Part shown: in pieces, positions 44,976-57,411 of the stretch
Layout of the letters: each line of letters begins with the position of its first letter
Position numbering within the stretch: position 1 is the first letter of the stretch
Source of the DNA: Paragonimus skrjabini miyazakii
Lineage: Eukaryota; Platyhelminthes; Trematoda; Plagiorchiida; Troglotrematidae
Direction of reading: 5' to 3'
Assembly: GCA_014338405.1 (NCBI GenBank)
Contig: JTDE01002377.1
Location: 35,694-99,693 of the forward strand
Length of the DNA: 64,000 nt
Notes under the pieces: generated by a model
Seen by the model: the letters and a program-made list of their open reading frames with translations, nothing else
The model's database searches: none
Told to the model about the DNA's origin: nothing
Position numbers and translations under genes: made by a program

Positions 44976-47900
44976 GGATCTCGTACCACAGCAACCACCC
45001 ATTCACTCATTCACTTATTCATGTATGCTAAACAATGTGTGCTGCCCACAATCAGTTATAATTCTCCCAGCCGTATCACCTCTGTTCCAGAGTGTTTCAG
45101 TTTCGTCTTTTTTCTCATACATGATCAACGTCTGTCGTGCAGACACCAACCGGGTTCTCTGGATATTTGGTTGTTTGCGTCCCTCTTTTGCAAGCCAAAA
45201 CACGCTGTCCGGATGGCAGAAATATTTTACTTTGCATTTTTGCATACCCTAATTCCTTTCGGTGCATCATTTTCTGTATGTCGCAGGATTGCAACGGCTG
45301 ACAGTATAAACGTTCAATTCAGAAGGTTCCGTTTCAAGGTCACTATAGCGAGTCAGCTGGAATGCCGCAGGTGCAGTCAAAAATGTGCAACATTGATTTC
45401 ACTTCTATCATGTGTGTGTCTGCCTAGATGCTAGCCCTCACAGAGGATCTCATGTGAGGCACGTGATTCCATGCATCACGTGATGACAAACCACAATCAG
45501 AGACATGGCTCTGACGGCGTCATATATACCTGTTGCAAACGTACGCGAAACCGTTGCGACAAGCAATTCGTTATGGTTAATCGGTATAGTCGAGACACAG
45601 CCTACAGTCCGTCAAATAGCTGAAGTCAGGTAAAGTCAAATTAAAATGAGACATTCGTTACACAATTAGACATACAACGGCATAGAAATACGTTTAACTC
45701 TAAAAATACAAAAACAAAATTATTTTTAAAAGATCCTGAAGTGAGTAAACATAGTAGTTTGCAAAATATACTGTTTCATGCAAGGAGTGAGAGGCAGGTA
45801 ACAAAACGGATGCTCTGTATTTTGATGAGTAGTTGAAATGGACATGTGTCGAATAAATGTGGCAATTATTTGATAAGAAATATTCTCCGCACGTGAATCG
45901 CTTATAGATAACCGTAAAATAGGTTGAAAAGTAAAAGTATTTTCACAGCCTTCAACGTACGGAAGATGAGGTCAGATATTTAGACACTTCAGTGTTTTTA
46001 AGTTTAGGATCATTAGTTGCAACACTAACGAACATAACTGAGAAGCAACATCACCAATGGAATACTACTCAACAGCATCTCGTACACATAATTAGATTAC
46101 GGAGTTTATCGGAAAAAATTTGCAACACTGGACGAACAAACTGTGACCGTGAACATTGAAAAAAATTTCCTTGTATAACCCTATCAAACAACATAGAAAA
46201 CGAACCTGAAATATTGAGATACTTTACTATGAAGAAGCATGTAATAATCGAAACATTCGTATACCTAAAAGGTTAGCGATGAACTCGTCTTTGTAACAAA
46301 AACTGTTTTTATTGTCTCTCTCGCAAATATAGTTTAAATGGCATTATCGATAACGAGTCCATTAAGCTTTTTAAGGCTTCGAGGCGAAATGACTAACCTA
46401 AAATAAACATTATGAAAAATGTGACAAATCGATCACTGCGTCTTCCGAGTGACTAGGTTTGCAAGAATAAAACAAATCTAACAATGTGCCAGTCAAAAGC
46501 TACTAACTCAAGGGTTTTCTCAATCGTAGGCTTTACTAGATATTACACAAAACCTATCCTGCCACAACTTCAATATCCTGTCCCTTAAGTACGTCTTTTT
46601 AACGTTAAATTTAGCATGCTTGTTCGTTGCTAAGATACGGTTGCATATATCTTCTACTGTTGCGTATCGGAGTATAAAATTATGTCCAAGGAAACGGTTT
46701 TACGGATTGATAAGAGAAATTTACGTTGTAGCTTTAGGCTGTTAGAAAGAATTAACTCAACCAATGAATATCTGCCAGACACGAGTCACAGCATGAACCC
46801 CATTCAGTCAGCTGGAATCACTTAACCTATCACTGAAGGCAGCTAAAGTCAGTGTGACACCGAAACATCCGAAAACCTGAGATAACCACGATAGGATTAA
46901 ATCATCATGTGCTGCACTTTTAGCTTATCGAAATTCGTAAACTCATCTAGTGTCTCCCTTGCAACATTCATACCATGCACACCGACAACTTGTTCAGAAT
47001 GTCTGCCTAGTGGATAAGCTCGAGATGACTTTATATCGTGACATTTCGGGGAACTCAGTGTCATTTACTTGGCTGGAATTAAACGCTTTAGTTGTCTATT
47101 AACGTTAGGGGGAATATTAACCTTGTGGTTATCCGGATGCTAACAATCTAAACCATTTTTGGCAACACACTGGTAAACTGAAATTTTCAAGAAAATAGAA
47201 TGACCTTGAACTCGCACGGCGGTATTGCAAAGAGAGTTTAATTAGGTGAAGACTATTTGGGTTGGCAACAATTAAATCCTAACGAAGACCGAATTACTCT
47301 GGTTAACAGAATTTAGATCATTCTCTTGAAGAAGACCAAAAAGGGTTTCAGATGAAAGCGAATTATTAATTCATTAAAATGACAGAAAGACATTTTGCGA
47401 GATGCTGACACTTTGTCTATTAGCGTCCGTCGATTATATAAGCTGTCAGTTGCATGAGTTCATGACATGTCAACAAAACGATAAACTGAGTAAATAGGAG
47501 GGCAGAGTAAACAATTTCATTCCCCATGCAACGGTGCATTCTGTCAAAAAGAACCTGTTGTGTGACATACGCTTCGGGGAACATCAATAGTATAAAACTG
47601 CGATTGAGTTATAGGACATGTGCATGCTTCCTTGTTTTTCGCCATGTCCTAATTGTATACAACAAAACCACTTACATAATCGTCCACTGCAAATAAACGA
47701 AATGCTTCCATCTTACAGTGTATGTCTTTTAGCTATGTTAGTTAAATGCTGGCACTTAAAACCAGCATCATACGGCCTTACAAGGGCTGGGAAAGTTAAC
47801 TAAGCTGAGGAATACAAACAAGCAAGTAAATATCTGTTGTTCGATAGACCAATCGCATCTAGACTAAATTGGAATTTGTGATTTACTTTTAAACAGAACA

Positions 47901-49211
47901 GATGTAACACCACTTTCCACTGTAAGACAAGTATCGACTCCAGATCACAAATCTAACATTTCATCATTGTTCAATACCCCATGAATTTTCAAACCTTACA
48001 AACTCGAAAGTTTTGTTTGACATTATGAATCAGTCGTCATTGTCCGACTTCTTGTTCAATTATAGCTGACGGTAGGTATTTAAATACTGGTAATTAGTCG
48101 GGGAGTTAACTGATACAGCTTGAACATCACTCATATGCGTGTATGTCTGACAAAAGATGTTAATATACAAGACAATAAACAAAGTTCTCCCGATATCTTA
48201 ACCACAACATTACGCACTTTTAATTAAAGTAAAAAAAGCGACAACCTATTGACAGTTATTTCTTTAACCGACCCGTGAGACCAAATTGCAAGGGATTGAA
48301 TATGCAGTTGCTTGATCGGCATATTCATTGATCCGACTCACTCAGACAGAGGGAGTTTTTCAAATCAAATACGTAATGGCTTAGAAATAAACACATATTG
48401 CTCTATCCACTAGGTTTTCCGCGTGAACTAAACTCATCAAACAGTTCGGTGAACAAAACACAGTGTTGTTTAGTTTTTACCACAACTCATTTGGAGTACC
48501 GGGTGGATCACGAAGTACGAATAGATGGAGAATCAGGTGAACGGACGGGATTTACATGAAAATCGATCCTAAAATCCTGGAAGACAGCCTAGTGGTATGG
48601 ATGTCAACGTTCAAAACAACCTTACGCATATACTCATACAAACTCACGTATTATTCAACAAGACCGTACGAGAATAAAGTCGGGAGATTATTTGATCATG
48701 AAAGGAGAAAGCAACGCTTTAGAGTGTTTAGAAGTTTTAACTTGGCAATTATAAGGGAACTGATAGATTTCAGTTTACATAGGTAATCCAGTTTAACACC
48801 AAGAGGTGACTCAGTTCAATAATGCCAACACCTTCTGTAAAATTTCCAATATTTCGAGAGTAGTTTATCTACATGAGCAAATACATCGGGTGTTGTTGGT
48901 GTTGTGCAGTGCATCTGGACAATCACCAGCTTTTAGGGAAATGTATCTGGGTTCTCGGGGTAAGTGAACTGTCAACTATAGCACATAGAATCAAGTAACT
49001 CGGGTATATCGAACACCACATTCATTATGAGACGACCTCGCATGCCCGAGATATTCGTGTGTTTTCATGTCAAGTTTCGAGTCCAGAGTTTTTTTTGGTC
49101 AAAAATTGGAGTCAGTTAACGAAACGCATTAATGTTCGTCATACCGCGACGTATTCAATTAGGAGACTCACTTAAGGTTCTGTCTGAGGGCTCGCACTTA
49201 GACAGGTATAC
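44976..49211. other. no supported gene
   Basis: About 4.2 kb, AT-rich from 45.6 kb on, with few and short frames. Only a CACGTG inverted pair (45460-45482) stands out. Confidence 0.5.
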
Positions 49212-49743
49212 TGTAGCGAATAGGCGTCCAATAAAGCATAATGTTTATTGCCCAACACGTTAGTTACCATGCCACACGCCAGCTCGCGTTTTTAAATCCC
49301 AATTCCAGTTCACAACACGCCTCGCTTTCCGCTCCCGCGTCGTGTGCATTTCTGCCCGATTTATGTGTGCGATTGGCGCCGTCTATCGGAGGGTTTTCCG
49401 CCTACCATTCTTCGTCCGTTGGTCCGATTTCGCTGAGCGATGGCCCGTCCGGTCGCTCGTGTTGTCCTCCATCTATCCACATTGGGCTTTGATCGTATTC
49501 CACGGCAGTGTCGAGAAATTCCTGTGAGTGTTGGAATACTCGCGCCTCCGATTTTCTCGTCCACTTTATTTTGCCTGCCATGTCTCGCCCGTTGGTCCGA
49601 TCCGGTCAAGCGATGACTCATCCCATTACCCTGTTGTCCCAAATCCGATCATTGGGCGTTTGTGGACGTACCTCCCCCCCCTGTGTTGAGATGTTTCGCC
49701 AAGAGTTCGAATACTCGCACCTAGGGTCTGACAAACCACCGCA
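49212..49743 (-). repeat. solo LTR of the Gypsy-A family, antisense
   Basis: 532 bp bounded by TGTAGCGA and CCACCGCA on the plus strand, i.e. TGCGGTGG...CGCTACA on the minus strand, matching 14584-15110 end to end. The internal duplication is visible: CGTTGGTCCGAT occurs at 49418-49429 and again at about 49590-49601. No internal element sequence flanks it on either side, so it is a solo LTR left by LTR-LTR recombination. The flanks ATAC and ATAT could be a 4-bp target duplication with one mismatch. Confidence 0.8.
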
Positions 49744-51425
49744 ATATGACAGAAGTCGTTCGATGTATGTGTGTCAGAATGACTTCTCCACAGGTTCTCC
49801 ACAGATTAGATCACTTGGGTTAACGCATTTAATCCGTTACCTTTACCACGAAGATGTCAATCTCACCTTGGTGGTCGAAATCTGTATGTGGATTGATGAA
49901 CCATATGGTCGCCAGTCCGTTTTAATGCTTAGGAAACCACAGACGAAGCTACACTGTTTTTTCATCCAAATATGACTTTACTACGAGAAAAGCTAATTTT
50001 TTCATAGGTAAAGAATACATGTGAATTATGTTTGACCTGGAATGAACGGAGCAGACAAATCCACTAGGCGATTAGACACTGTCAAGGAAATCAAAACAAA
50101 CAGTCTTGGTGGGAGGCAGGTAACCAACGCACCGAATTCGAGTGAAAACCGTCCTACTACAGTCTTGTCTTGATATTCTGGTTTCGACCGATGCACTGAA
50201 AAAGACAACTATGATCCACGCCACACAGTGAACACAGTTCACGGTAAAATGTGACTTTTATGGTCAAACACTACTGTCTTGGTAACCCCATTTGAAAATG
50301 AGCACAAGACTGTAATTCGACTTCGTCTGAAGTCTATCAGCATCTCCCACATTTTCTCAGACTGGGTGAGGAGGGCACGTTGACCACTGCATATTAAACA
50401 CAATCGCGTCATCACTTTTAACGTTCAGCTTCAATCGTCAGTGATACGTCGCTTGTCCAATCATCTTACAGTTGAGAAGACTTGATGACCTTACTGCTAA
50501 GTACAATCCTTACAAAAGTAATTGCTGCTTCTGATTTTTTATTCCAAATACTATATGATTTACATGTCGACTTCACTTGTCTCTATCTATTCGTCACCAG
50601 GAAGATGTTAGGGATCACAGGTTGGTATAATTAACTAGCCCCTCTTCAATCCTCTTCTGCGTACTTATAGCATCTCCATGTCCCCACATTGGGAAACACT
50701 GATTTAGACCAATCGAATCGTTTATCCAATACTACACTATCTTTTATCGTCTCATTGTAATTGAATCAGCGTCAAACACACTGTTGTATGCTATACCACA
50801 TTTTGGTCAAACCAATTTTTAGTTTTGTCCTGTGATCACATGCCAGCATGTCATTATAATATCACCTCAAAAGCAACCGTTGAAGTGAGAATCAGCTACT
50901 ATGCCATTAAACAGTTTGTTGACTGTGACTAGAATTCCTAATTTATTAAGCGGACAGATGATGAGGTTAATACTGTATTACAAACCGATAGCAGCTGCAG
51001 TCTTAATTTGCATTAGTTTTGATATGGCAGTCGTTCCGACAGGTCAACATACAGTGAGGTATGTTTCATGATTTAGGAAGTCACTGAGGATTGTAGCCTC
51101 GTTCTAACGGTGTATACAGGCTGATTATTAATGGCTTACAACACCATTATAAGCGGTAATCAATGTACTTCCACTGTACCTTCCAAACAAGTTGGAGTCA
51201 GCAGAACAATTATTATATTCCCTGGAAATCATGGAAATACGCAAGTGTTATTCAAAAGTGAAAGTGGTTAGTCATTCCAGCTTAACAGGTTGGTCATGTT
51301 TATGTTCAGTTTATACCGCCCAAGCTCCGTACTACTTAACAAGAGCTGAATATGTTACGTCACAATGGTTGAATCAATCGGAAAATGTTAGTTTATGAGA
51401 GACTCAATCGCGAAACACCTGAATG
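49744..51425. other. no supported gene
   Basis: Nothing recognised apart from short chance frames. Confidence 0.5.
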
Positions 51426-51428
51426 TCG

Positions 51429-51550
51429 GCTGGATTTGAACCAGTGGCAGAAACCGTGTGCTCAAACGCTGCAAAAGCCCAACAATAAGAGTTGCGAGAT
51501 CGTGCCGGAAGCTCAGAACTTTGCCAACTGAGCTCAGATATCCGGCCGTC
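51429..51550 (-). mobile_element. tRNA-like SINE, family 2 (copy 1)
   Basis: Minus strand: A box TGAGCTCAGTTGGC (51536-51523) and B box GGTTCAAATCC (51442-51432), with an extended middle. Sequence around the B box (CAGCGTTTGAGCAC, GTTTCTGCCACTGGTTCAAATCC and the following GACATTCAGGTGTTT) aligns with the copy at 54008-54300. The 80-bp box spacing is too long for a tRNA, so this is a SINE and not a tRNA gene. Confidence 0.6.
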
Positions 51551-52821
51551 TCATTATCTCATACGGAATACACCAAATGACCCTGGGGATCGACTGCCTC
51601 TGTAGGACGTCTCAAGCGATTCACGCTGAGATCCATCAGCTGAACTATTAAACATTACACTTTAACTATCCACAGAATTAATGACGCCAATAACAATAAC
51701 AGTAGCAACAACAGTAAACATTAACCTAATTGTTTATTTTTCCCCACTGCTTGACTGACCACCGTCCATGCAAAAAATTTGCATACTGGTATGAAACACA
51801 CGCAGCTGCTGAGACAAAGGATGTAGACGGTTGATTAATGGTATGTGAGATGTTTGTTGGATAGGTGAACACATCTGTATAGAATAACCCAATCACACTG
51901 GAAAATTATTCAGATAAAAGCTTCCAATGATCATGGCTTTTTCTGTAAGCATAGGTTTTACAAAGGTGTCGGCCTACTCATCAGTTTCATCGGAGTACTA
52001 ATGACTAGGTTTCATCCTTTCCTTGTCATAAGTGCAGGTCGTATGGAAATTCGTACAAAAGTATACAGTTCTAACAGCTGCGTTTCTGTGGGTCATTCAA
52101 TTTACTGACAGAAGGTAGTTTCAGACAAATTAAATAGTTTAAAGATAAATAAATTCCATTTTAATTACTTTGAGAAATTCACAAGTAAATCTCATTAATT
52201 TTTTACGACCCAATCCCTACATCTGAAAATTTGGTCAAATATCAGCTGTTGGTGAGTAGAACGTGATATTCTAGTAAAATTCCCTGCATTTTAGGGGAAA
52301 ATGTAATGGCGACTGAGTTGATTTTATGCTCAAATACTTTATGCAAAAGTTCTGATACGCGGCAGTTCTCTAAGAAAGCTTTACGGTATTGAAGCAACAC
52401 CCACGATTTAATGGCAAAGGGCCCACTCATTTGCGCAGCGTGAGATTACATTGTGCAAATGAAAGTGTTGACCATCTTCGTACGCGGCGGATTTTTGATC
52501 TGACATAAAGAGAAATTACCTTCAGTTTGCGCATTACTGGCAAAACAATTCAACAAGAAATCGGTAAACATGACAGTATACAGGGCCTGCCTCACTTAAC
52601 CCAACTGACCATTTGTTTATAATGATTCATGTTGGTCTTATGAAGGTAGAAATCTCGTAAGACGCTCCATCTAGAGAATGCAGATTACCTTTCTCATTTG
52701 TTCACTTTCTGTAAGCAAGAGTCTGTTGGTCATCTGAAAATGGGCTTTGCGTCGGCAGCATAAGTCTTCTTTAGGGAAGTACTACATGTCGGATGTACTT
52801 ATACTGCGAATTATACTCGTT

Positions 52822-53085
52822 TCTAACAGTTCAAGTTGACTATCACTCGTATTTGACTGCAGCTATCATTTTCAGATAGATTTCCAGTCAACCTCTTACA
52901 CAAAGAAGCAGTGACCCTGAAGTTCGCTTTAGATTAGAGCTCATCAGCAGAAGATTAACTTATCAAGGCCGGAAGTTAAACCCTGGACAGAATCAAGTTG
53001 ATCACTATGCCAGTGACCTCGCACTAGGCACGACCAAATTCTTGTGGTTCAGAGCTCACTCACTTTCGTTTATGGATGTCGACTG
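52822..53085 (-). mobile_element. hammerhead SINE, best full-length copy
   Basis: Minus-strand order: leader (GCGAAA-type block to about 53060, GTGCCTAGTGCGAGGTC), A box TGGCATAGTGATCAAC (53012-52997), degenerate B box CAGGGTTTAACTTCCGG (52985-52969), hammerhead remnant (52947-52908), then the family tail with GACTGGAAATCTATCTG, ATAGCTGCAGTCAA and GTGATAGTCAACTTG, ending near 52822. This is the only copy where leader, Pol III boxes, ribozyme and tail are all visible together, and it shows they form one element of about 260 bp. No protein is encoded; mobilisation would need RT from another element. Confidence 0.7.
52908..52947 (-). ncRNA. hammerhead remnant in full-length SINE
   Basis: CTGATGA (52947-52941), stem II GCTCT/AAAGC with one mismatch, GAAC (52925-52922) where GAAA is required, GTC at 52915-52913 and ACTGC as stem I 3' strand. 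Two core-affecting differences from the copy at 11157 suggest it is inactive. Confidence 0.55.
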
Positions 53086-53520
53086 TTTTGCCTGTAAAAT
53101 CATTTGAATATTTTTTGATTAACTTCAGTGTCCTTCATATTTTCTTGTGATATCTTAACACAAGATTTGTCTCCATATCCGTGAGTATCCCTAAATGTGT
53201 TTGAGTGAAATAGACGTCTACAAAGATTTCGCGATTAAATCTCGTTCCAGGGACGTCTGGCATGACGCACCATGTGATCACGAAAGCCGATGGCGTAACG
53301 TAAAATTATTTCAGGGTCGTCTTGTTGATGACATTCGCTTGACATTTTCAAAGGAACACGAGTAAATTTTGTAACCAAAAATGTCCGAGGAAATAAACAA
53401 AACAACAGTTGACAAACTGTAAGCACGTCATAGCAAGGAGACAAGCAAAATGAGCTGACGCTAATGGTCTTGATCACTTTTTATGTATTGTTCACTACGA
53501 CCATCAAAATTCAACTATCG

Positions 53521-53612
53521 TTTGAAACTCTTTCCGAAAAGCGCCGACTTGAAAGTCTATAGGAATGCGCTAGCTGCGATCAACTGTGGGTGATGTGCAA
53601 TCTACATTCTCT
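53521..53612 (+). mobile_element. hammerhead SINE tail fragment
   Basis: Starts with TTTGAAACTC (the 3' end of the ribozyme core), then a TTCCGAAAAGCGCCGACTTG block, GAAAGTCTATAGGAATGCG, TAGCTGCGATCAACTGTGG and GTGATGTGCAA. The 5' half is missing. Opposite in orientation to the neighbouring full-length copy. Confidence 0.65.
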
Positions 53613-54007
53613 ATAAACAAACAAGGAATACCAAATAAAACAATTTGTTGATGTACTTCATTTTTCAGTGCAAAATTACCAAAACGAATGTCTTGAATTA
53701 ATACCTGAACGTTAATGGGTTTTTTTATTTACCGTTATACTATGGAAAATCACGTCTAAGACAGGCGTTCAAAAACAATGATATTTTTGCACTAGGTTCG
53801 GTGCACATTGTATGTGTAATCTTATGTGTACAAATGTAACGCCTAAAATTGTTGAATAAAACGGTCTATTGCCTGAAGGGTAGTACAGTCGCCTAACCGT
53901 AATATATAGGCTACTAGGGTTAATTATCCGGTAAGTCGGTAGACTGAATGCGACTAAAACAGAGTAACTGGTGACTATTTTGCCGCTAATAGATGTGTAT
54001 TTTGTTA

Positions 54008-54300
54008 CTAAATAAGTACCAACCGTTCCCCTAATAATAGCCGAAGTTGAGACCAGGTGGTGAATGCCATCGAAGCCGTCCGGGCTCGCCGAGGATTGTA
54101 AAGTTGAACTGTATCGAGTTGCATTGTGAAACTCATGTTGCTATGCAGGAAACGGAGGACCACAGATAAACAAGCAAATAAATGAACGGTCATATTGGTC
54201 GTTGGAATCGGCCTGACTGCAAACACTCTAAGTATCCGCCGGACTCGAACCAATGACAGAAACATAATGCTCAGTCGTGACAAATGCTGTTACAGTGGTG
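54008..54300 (-). mobile_element. tRNA-like SINE, family 2 (copy 2)
   Basis: Minus strand: CAGCATTTGTCACGACTGAGC and GTTTCTGTCATTGGTTCGAG, with B box GGTTCGAGTCC (54251-54241), followed by GATACTTAGAGTGTTT, all alignable with the copy at 51.4 kb, and then a body of about 230 bp. A 91-codon minus-strand frame across it is repeat sequence and not a gene. The A box is poorly preserved. Confidence 0.6.
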
Positions 54301-57126
54301 CTATGATCAATTCCAAGAATTCAGAAGTGACAAATCCACTCTATTGCCCGTCATACTGAGTCCACAACGCGTTGTATAGGAGTGACTAACAATCAGTATT
54401 CCCGGCACAGTTGTTCAGCACTATAACTGTTTACCCATGTCTGGAATAACAACAATTTTCGTTAAGAGAAGACTCAATTCTATTTCAGTCGCTAGTTGGA
54501 ATTCAGCCGAAATATAAATTTTGACCATTGGGTCCACTCTGAATTAGCAAATCTTCCAAGAGACTCACTATCAACATAACAATATTTTTTTTACCGTAGT
54601 ATGTGTTCACCGAAGTGTGATACAGAAGTGAGTGTATAGGTGTGTGAACATGCATAATCGTTATGAAGTAGTGCACTAGTACTATATTTTTGTTTAGTTC
54701 CCTTCGATTATAGTCATGGCTTCTGTTCAGTTGTCCAACCGTCTTTTGATCGGGTGTTGTATATTTTCTTCCTTCTGAATATCTCGTTGTTTGCATAACG
54801 TATAAATATATATTGTCAGTTAAACAGTTTTTATGTTGCAAACAAAGTACATTTCTTAAATTGCTTACTGCAACTTATCCATTTTTAATTCCTTAACCTC
54901 TTAAGAACTACAACTTCCCTAGATTTCTCAGCATTCCTAACAGTGGGTTAATCAATGAAAAGCAATCGTATTACTGATGAATTAAGATCTAGTGAAAGCG
55001 AAACAATTGTCTAGATATTTACTTGAATAAATCAACATATATATCTGAAAATTACTGATCAGTACAACTGTCAGTCTGTCCCATTGCATGGTTGATCGAG
55101 GTATGTGAAGTTCTGTTGTATGGAACAACTCAATGACTTGGATGTGTGCAGAAAGAGAAGTTTACCGTGCTACGTTCCACTAATACTCCAACCACCCCCC
55201 CCCCTCGTCCCCAACCCACAGTATTCACAAGGATTGACAGGTCGTAAATCTTAAAGCTAGTCATTTCCTGATGAGTGGAGGTTGAAGCCGTTTCAACAGT
55301 ACAGTCGACAGAGATGGAAACTATGTATGCAAGTGTAGTGCACACGACCCAATAGACTGAACGTTAATCGCACAACTAAGTACAAAATTTCAAGTCGCCA
55401 CATATTTCCATGTAGAAGAATAAGTCAAAAATGCGCCTTGTTGGATACCGTCACTTAAATACTTTCACGGTGAATGTATTGGGGAAACGACCTGATGTGA
55501 TGAACATAGCAAGAGAAGTTTTGACAATAATTCTGAAACACAAGGAAAAACTAGAGAACTTAAATCGGATATTCAGCATTCCAGTCATGCTATATGTAAT
55601 CAAAATACAAAAGACAGTACGTAAACAATGCCAATTTCCTTTTGCCTTTGAAAGAACGTCTTTGTTTTATAGTCTGCATAAACCGGTTAGCATTATCAAC
55701 TGTGTAAGTGGTTTCAGCTAGTATTCGGTGAGCGTTCAATGATCACCATTCTTGTACAGTGTAGTAAACCCGCAAACAAATCTGAACCTGTATGCCTACG
55801 CTAAACATTTCATTTAGACACATGCAATCATCGTATTTTTAGTTTGTGATGTACAGAGATTTGTTTAGCTAAACGTTGTTACAACCTGGTAGTGAAACAT
55901 CCTCGTAGGCCGTGCAACTTGTCCCATCTTCCGAAGTAGCAGAAGGCATTCTTGAAGACTTGAGCTTACTGCTTGGCTTTGCAAGCCAGGAAAGCATCCC
56001 GTTGAAGCTGATAAAATGGTCGACCGTGGGAGTGCCATGCTAATTTTCGAACTTTACTGGCTGAAGAATCCATTATATGAAATTTCGCATGGCTGTATCA
56101 CGAAATATAGAAAACGCGTTATCGATCTATCCTTATGGCAGCAATATTATGATTCGCAGATTTATAGGACCTCTTAAAACGAATGTATCTACAAGGTCCC
56201 TCAGTTCTACAAAACAGGAGACTATCGGAATAATCCCTACTGTTAGACTGGTAAGACTGGAAGCCAGAAATACGGTACCAACGCATGTGATGACGGAAAC
56301 CAAATCCTGGTGGCAAGACTTTCAATGAACTGTGCCTCATATAGCCCTCTTCTTTATGTTTGAAAATGCTAGGGTTTTCATCTAAAACGTTTGTCGCTGT
56401 AATCACAAACAGCATAAATTGTCCAGATTCTACACCATATTGTGTTCGCTAACATTTGACAGACTTAGCAGTTTGTTATCAGACATGATTATCAAGCAGT
56501 ACAAACCTGCAAATAGGGAGTGACGGTGACTAGACTAGAGTCCGCGGCCCTGTGAGAAATAGCTGACTATGTTTTCGCTAATTAAATGTGGATTTCATAT
56601 ACGATCATTTGACAGTGCTTGTCGACTATCACGTCGTTGACTTGTTTTTATGCAAGAGAAGTGACAGAAACATTGTAACTCAAAATAAGTGACTGGCCGG
56701 AGTTCTAGTTTTCATAACTGTTGTACTCCACTCTCTGAAAGTGCAACCGCTTGGTTATTATCCAACAGATTGTTTGATGGAAGCACTAGCTTGTTTTGCC
56801 TTAAAATAGAGGAGACTGGATTGTTGGGAAGAACAGCCTGCATAAATCGAAGAGTGCTATCGATCTAAAATACACAATGTAAATTAGTGGGAACCATGAA
56901 TGCACCTATGTAAATTTACAATGTATTGCAGAAGTGAAATTATTCAATTCTTCATATGCTATTCGATTCCTTTTGCACATTACCTTAATCCAGGCATAAT
57001 TGTAATCTTTAGCCAATCATAAAGTCACAAATCGCGATTTGATAGTGTTGTGACTGCAAAAGACGCTTGGCCTGAGAATTCGTTTATTGCACAAACGCCC
57101 ACATAGGTCATGTCAAAAATCAAACC
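54301..57126. other. no supported gene
   Basis: Short frames only (for example 55431-55721 plus). Contains a C-run cluster at 55192-55217. Confidence 0.5.
55192..55217 (-). other. G-run cluster, potential G-quadruplex on minus strand
   Basis: On the plus strand a run of 10 C (55195-55204) is followed by CCCC and CCC runs within 13 bases. The minus strand therefore has GGGTTGGGG plus a 10-G run, enough for four G-tracts. Confidence 0.4.
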
Positions 57127-57308
57127 TCAAACGCGTATACTCATTTGCAAGTTAGTTATGCATTCACATCCATCATTGTCATTCGCCTTGTTGGAACTTC
57201 TGCCAAGCGCGTACACACTATTTCGATAGTCTCTTCTTGTCCTCCGTCTTACTGGCATTCGCAGCTTGCCCTTTTGTTCCTGAACGTTGCCTGTGGTTAA
57301 CATACTAC

Positions 57309-57332
57309 TTGTGAGTAGTATACTACTCACAA
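57309..57332. repeat. perfect 24-bp palindrome
   Basis: TTGTGAGTAGTA (57309-57320) is followed without spacer by its exact reverse complement (57321-57332). It lies inside a 94-codon minus-strand frame (57127-57411). Confidence 0.9.
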
Positions 57333-57411
57333 CGAAACTGCCTGTCATACAACAATAGATCGACAGGAAGATATCACTACATGATAAACAGCAGTATCTT
57401 ATGAACACCAT

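Noticed and set aside
49241..49975. Several open frames of up to 155 codons
   Set aside because: They lie mostly in the solo LTR, whose other copy has the same frames in non-coding LTR context.
54008..54283. 91-codon minus frame as a gene
   Set aside because: It is contained in SINE family 2 sequence with a Pol III B box.
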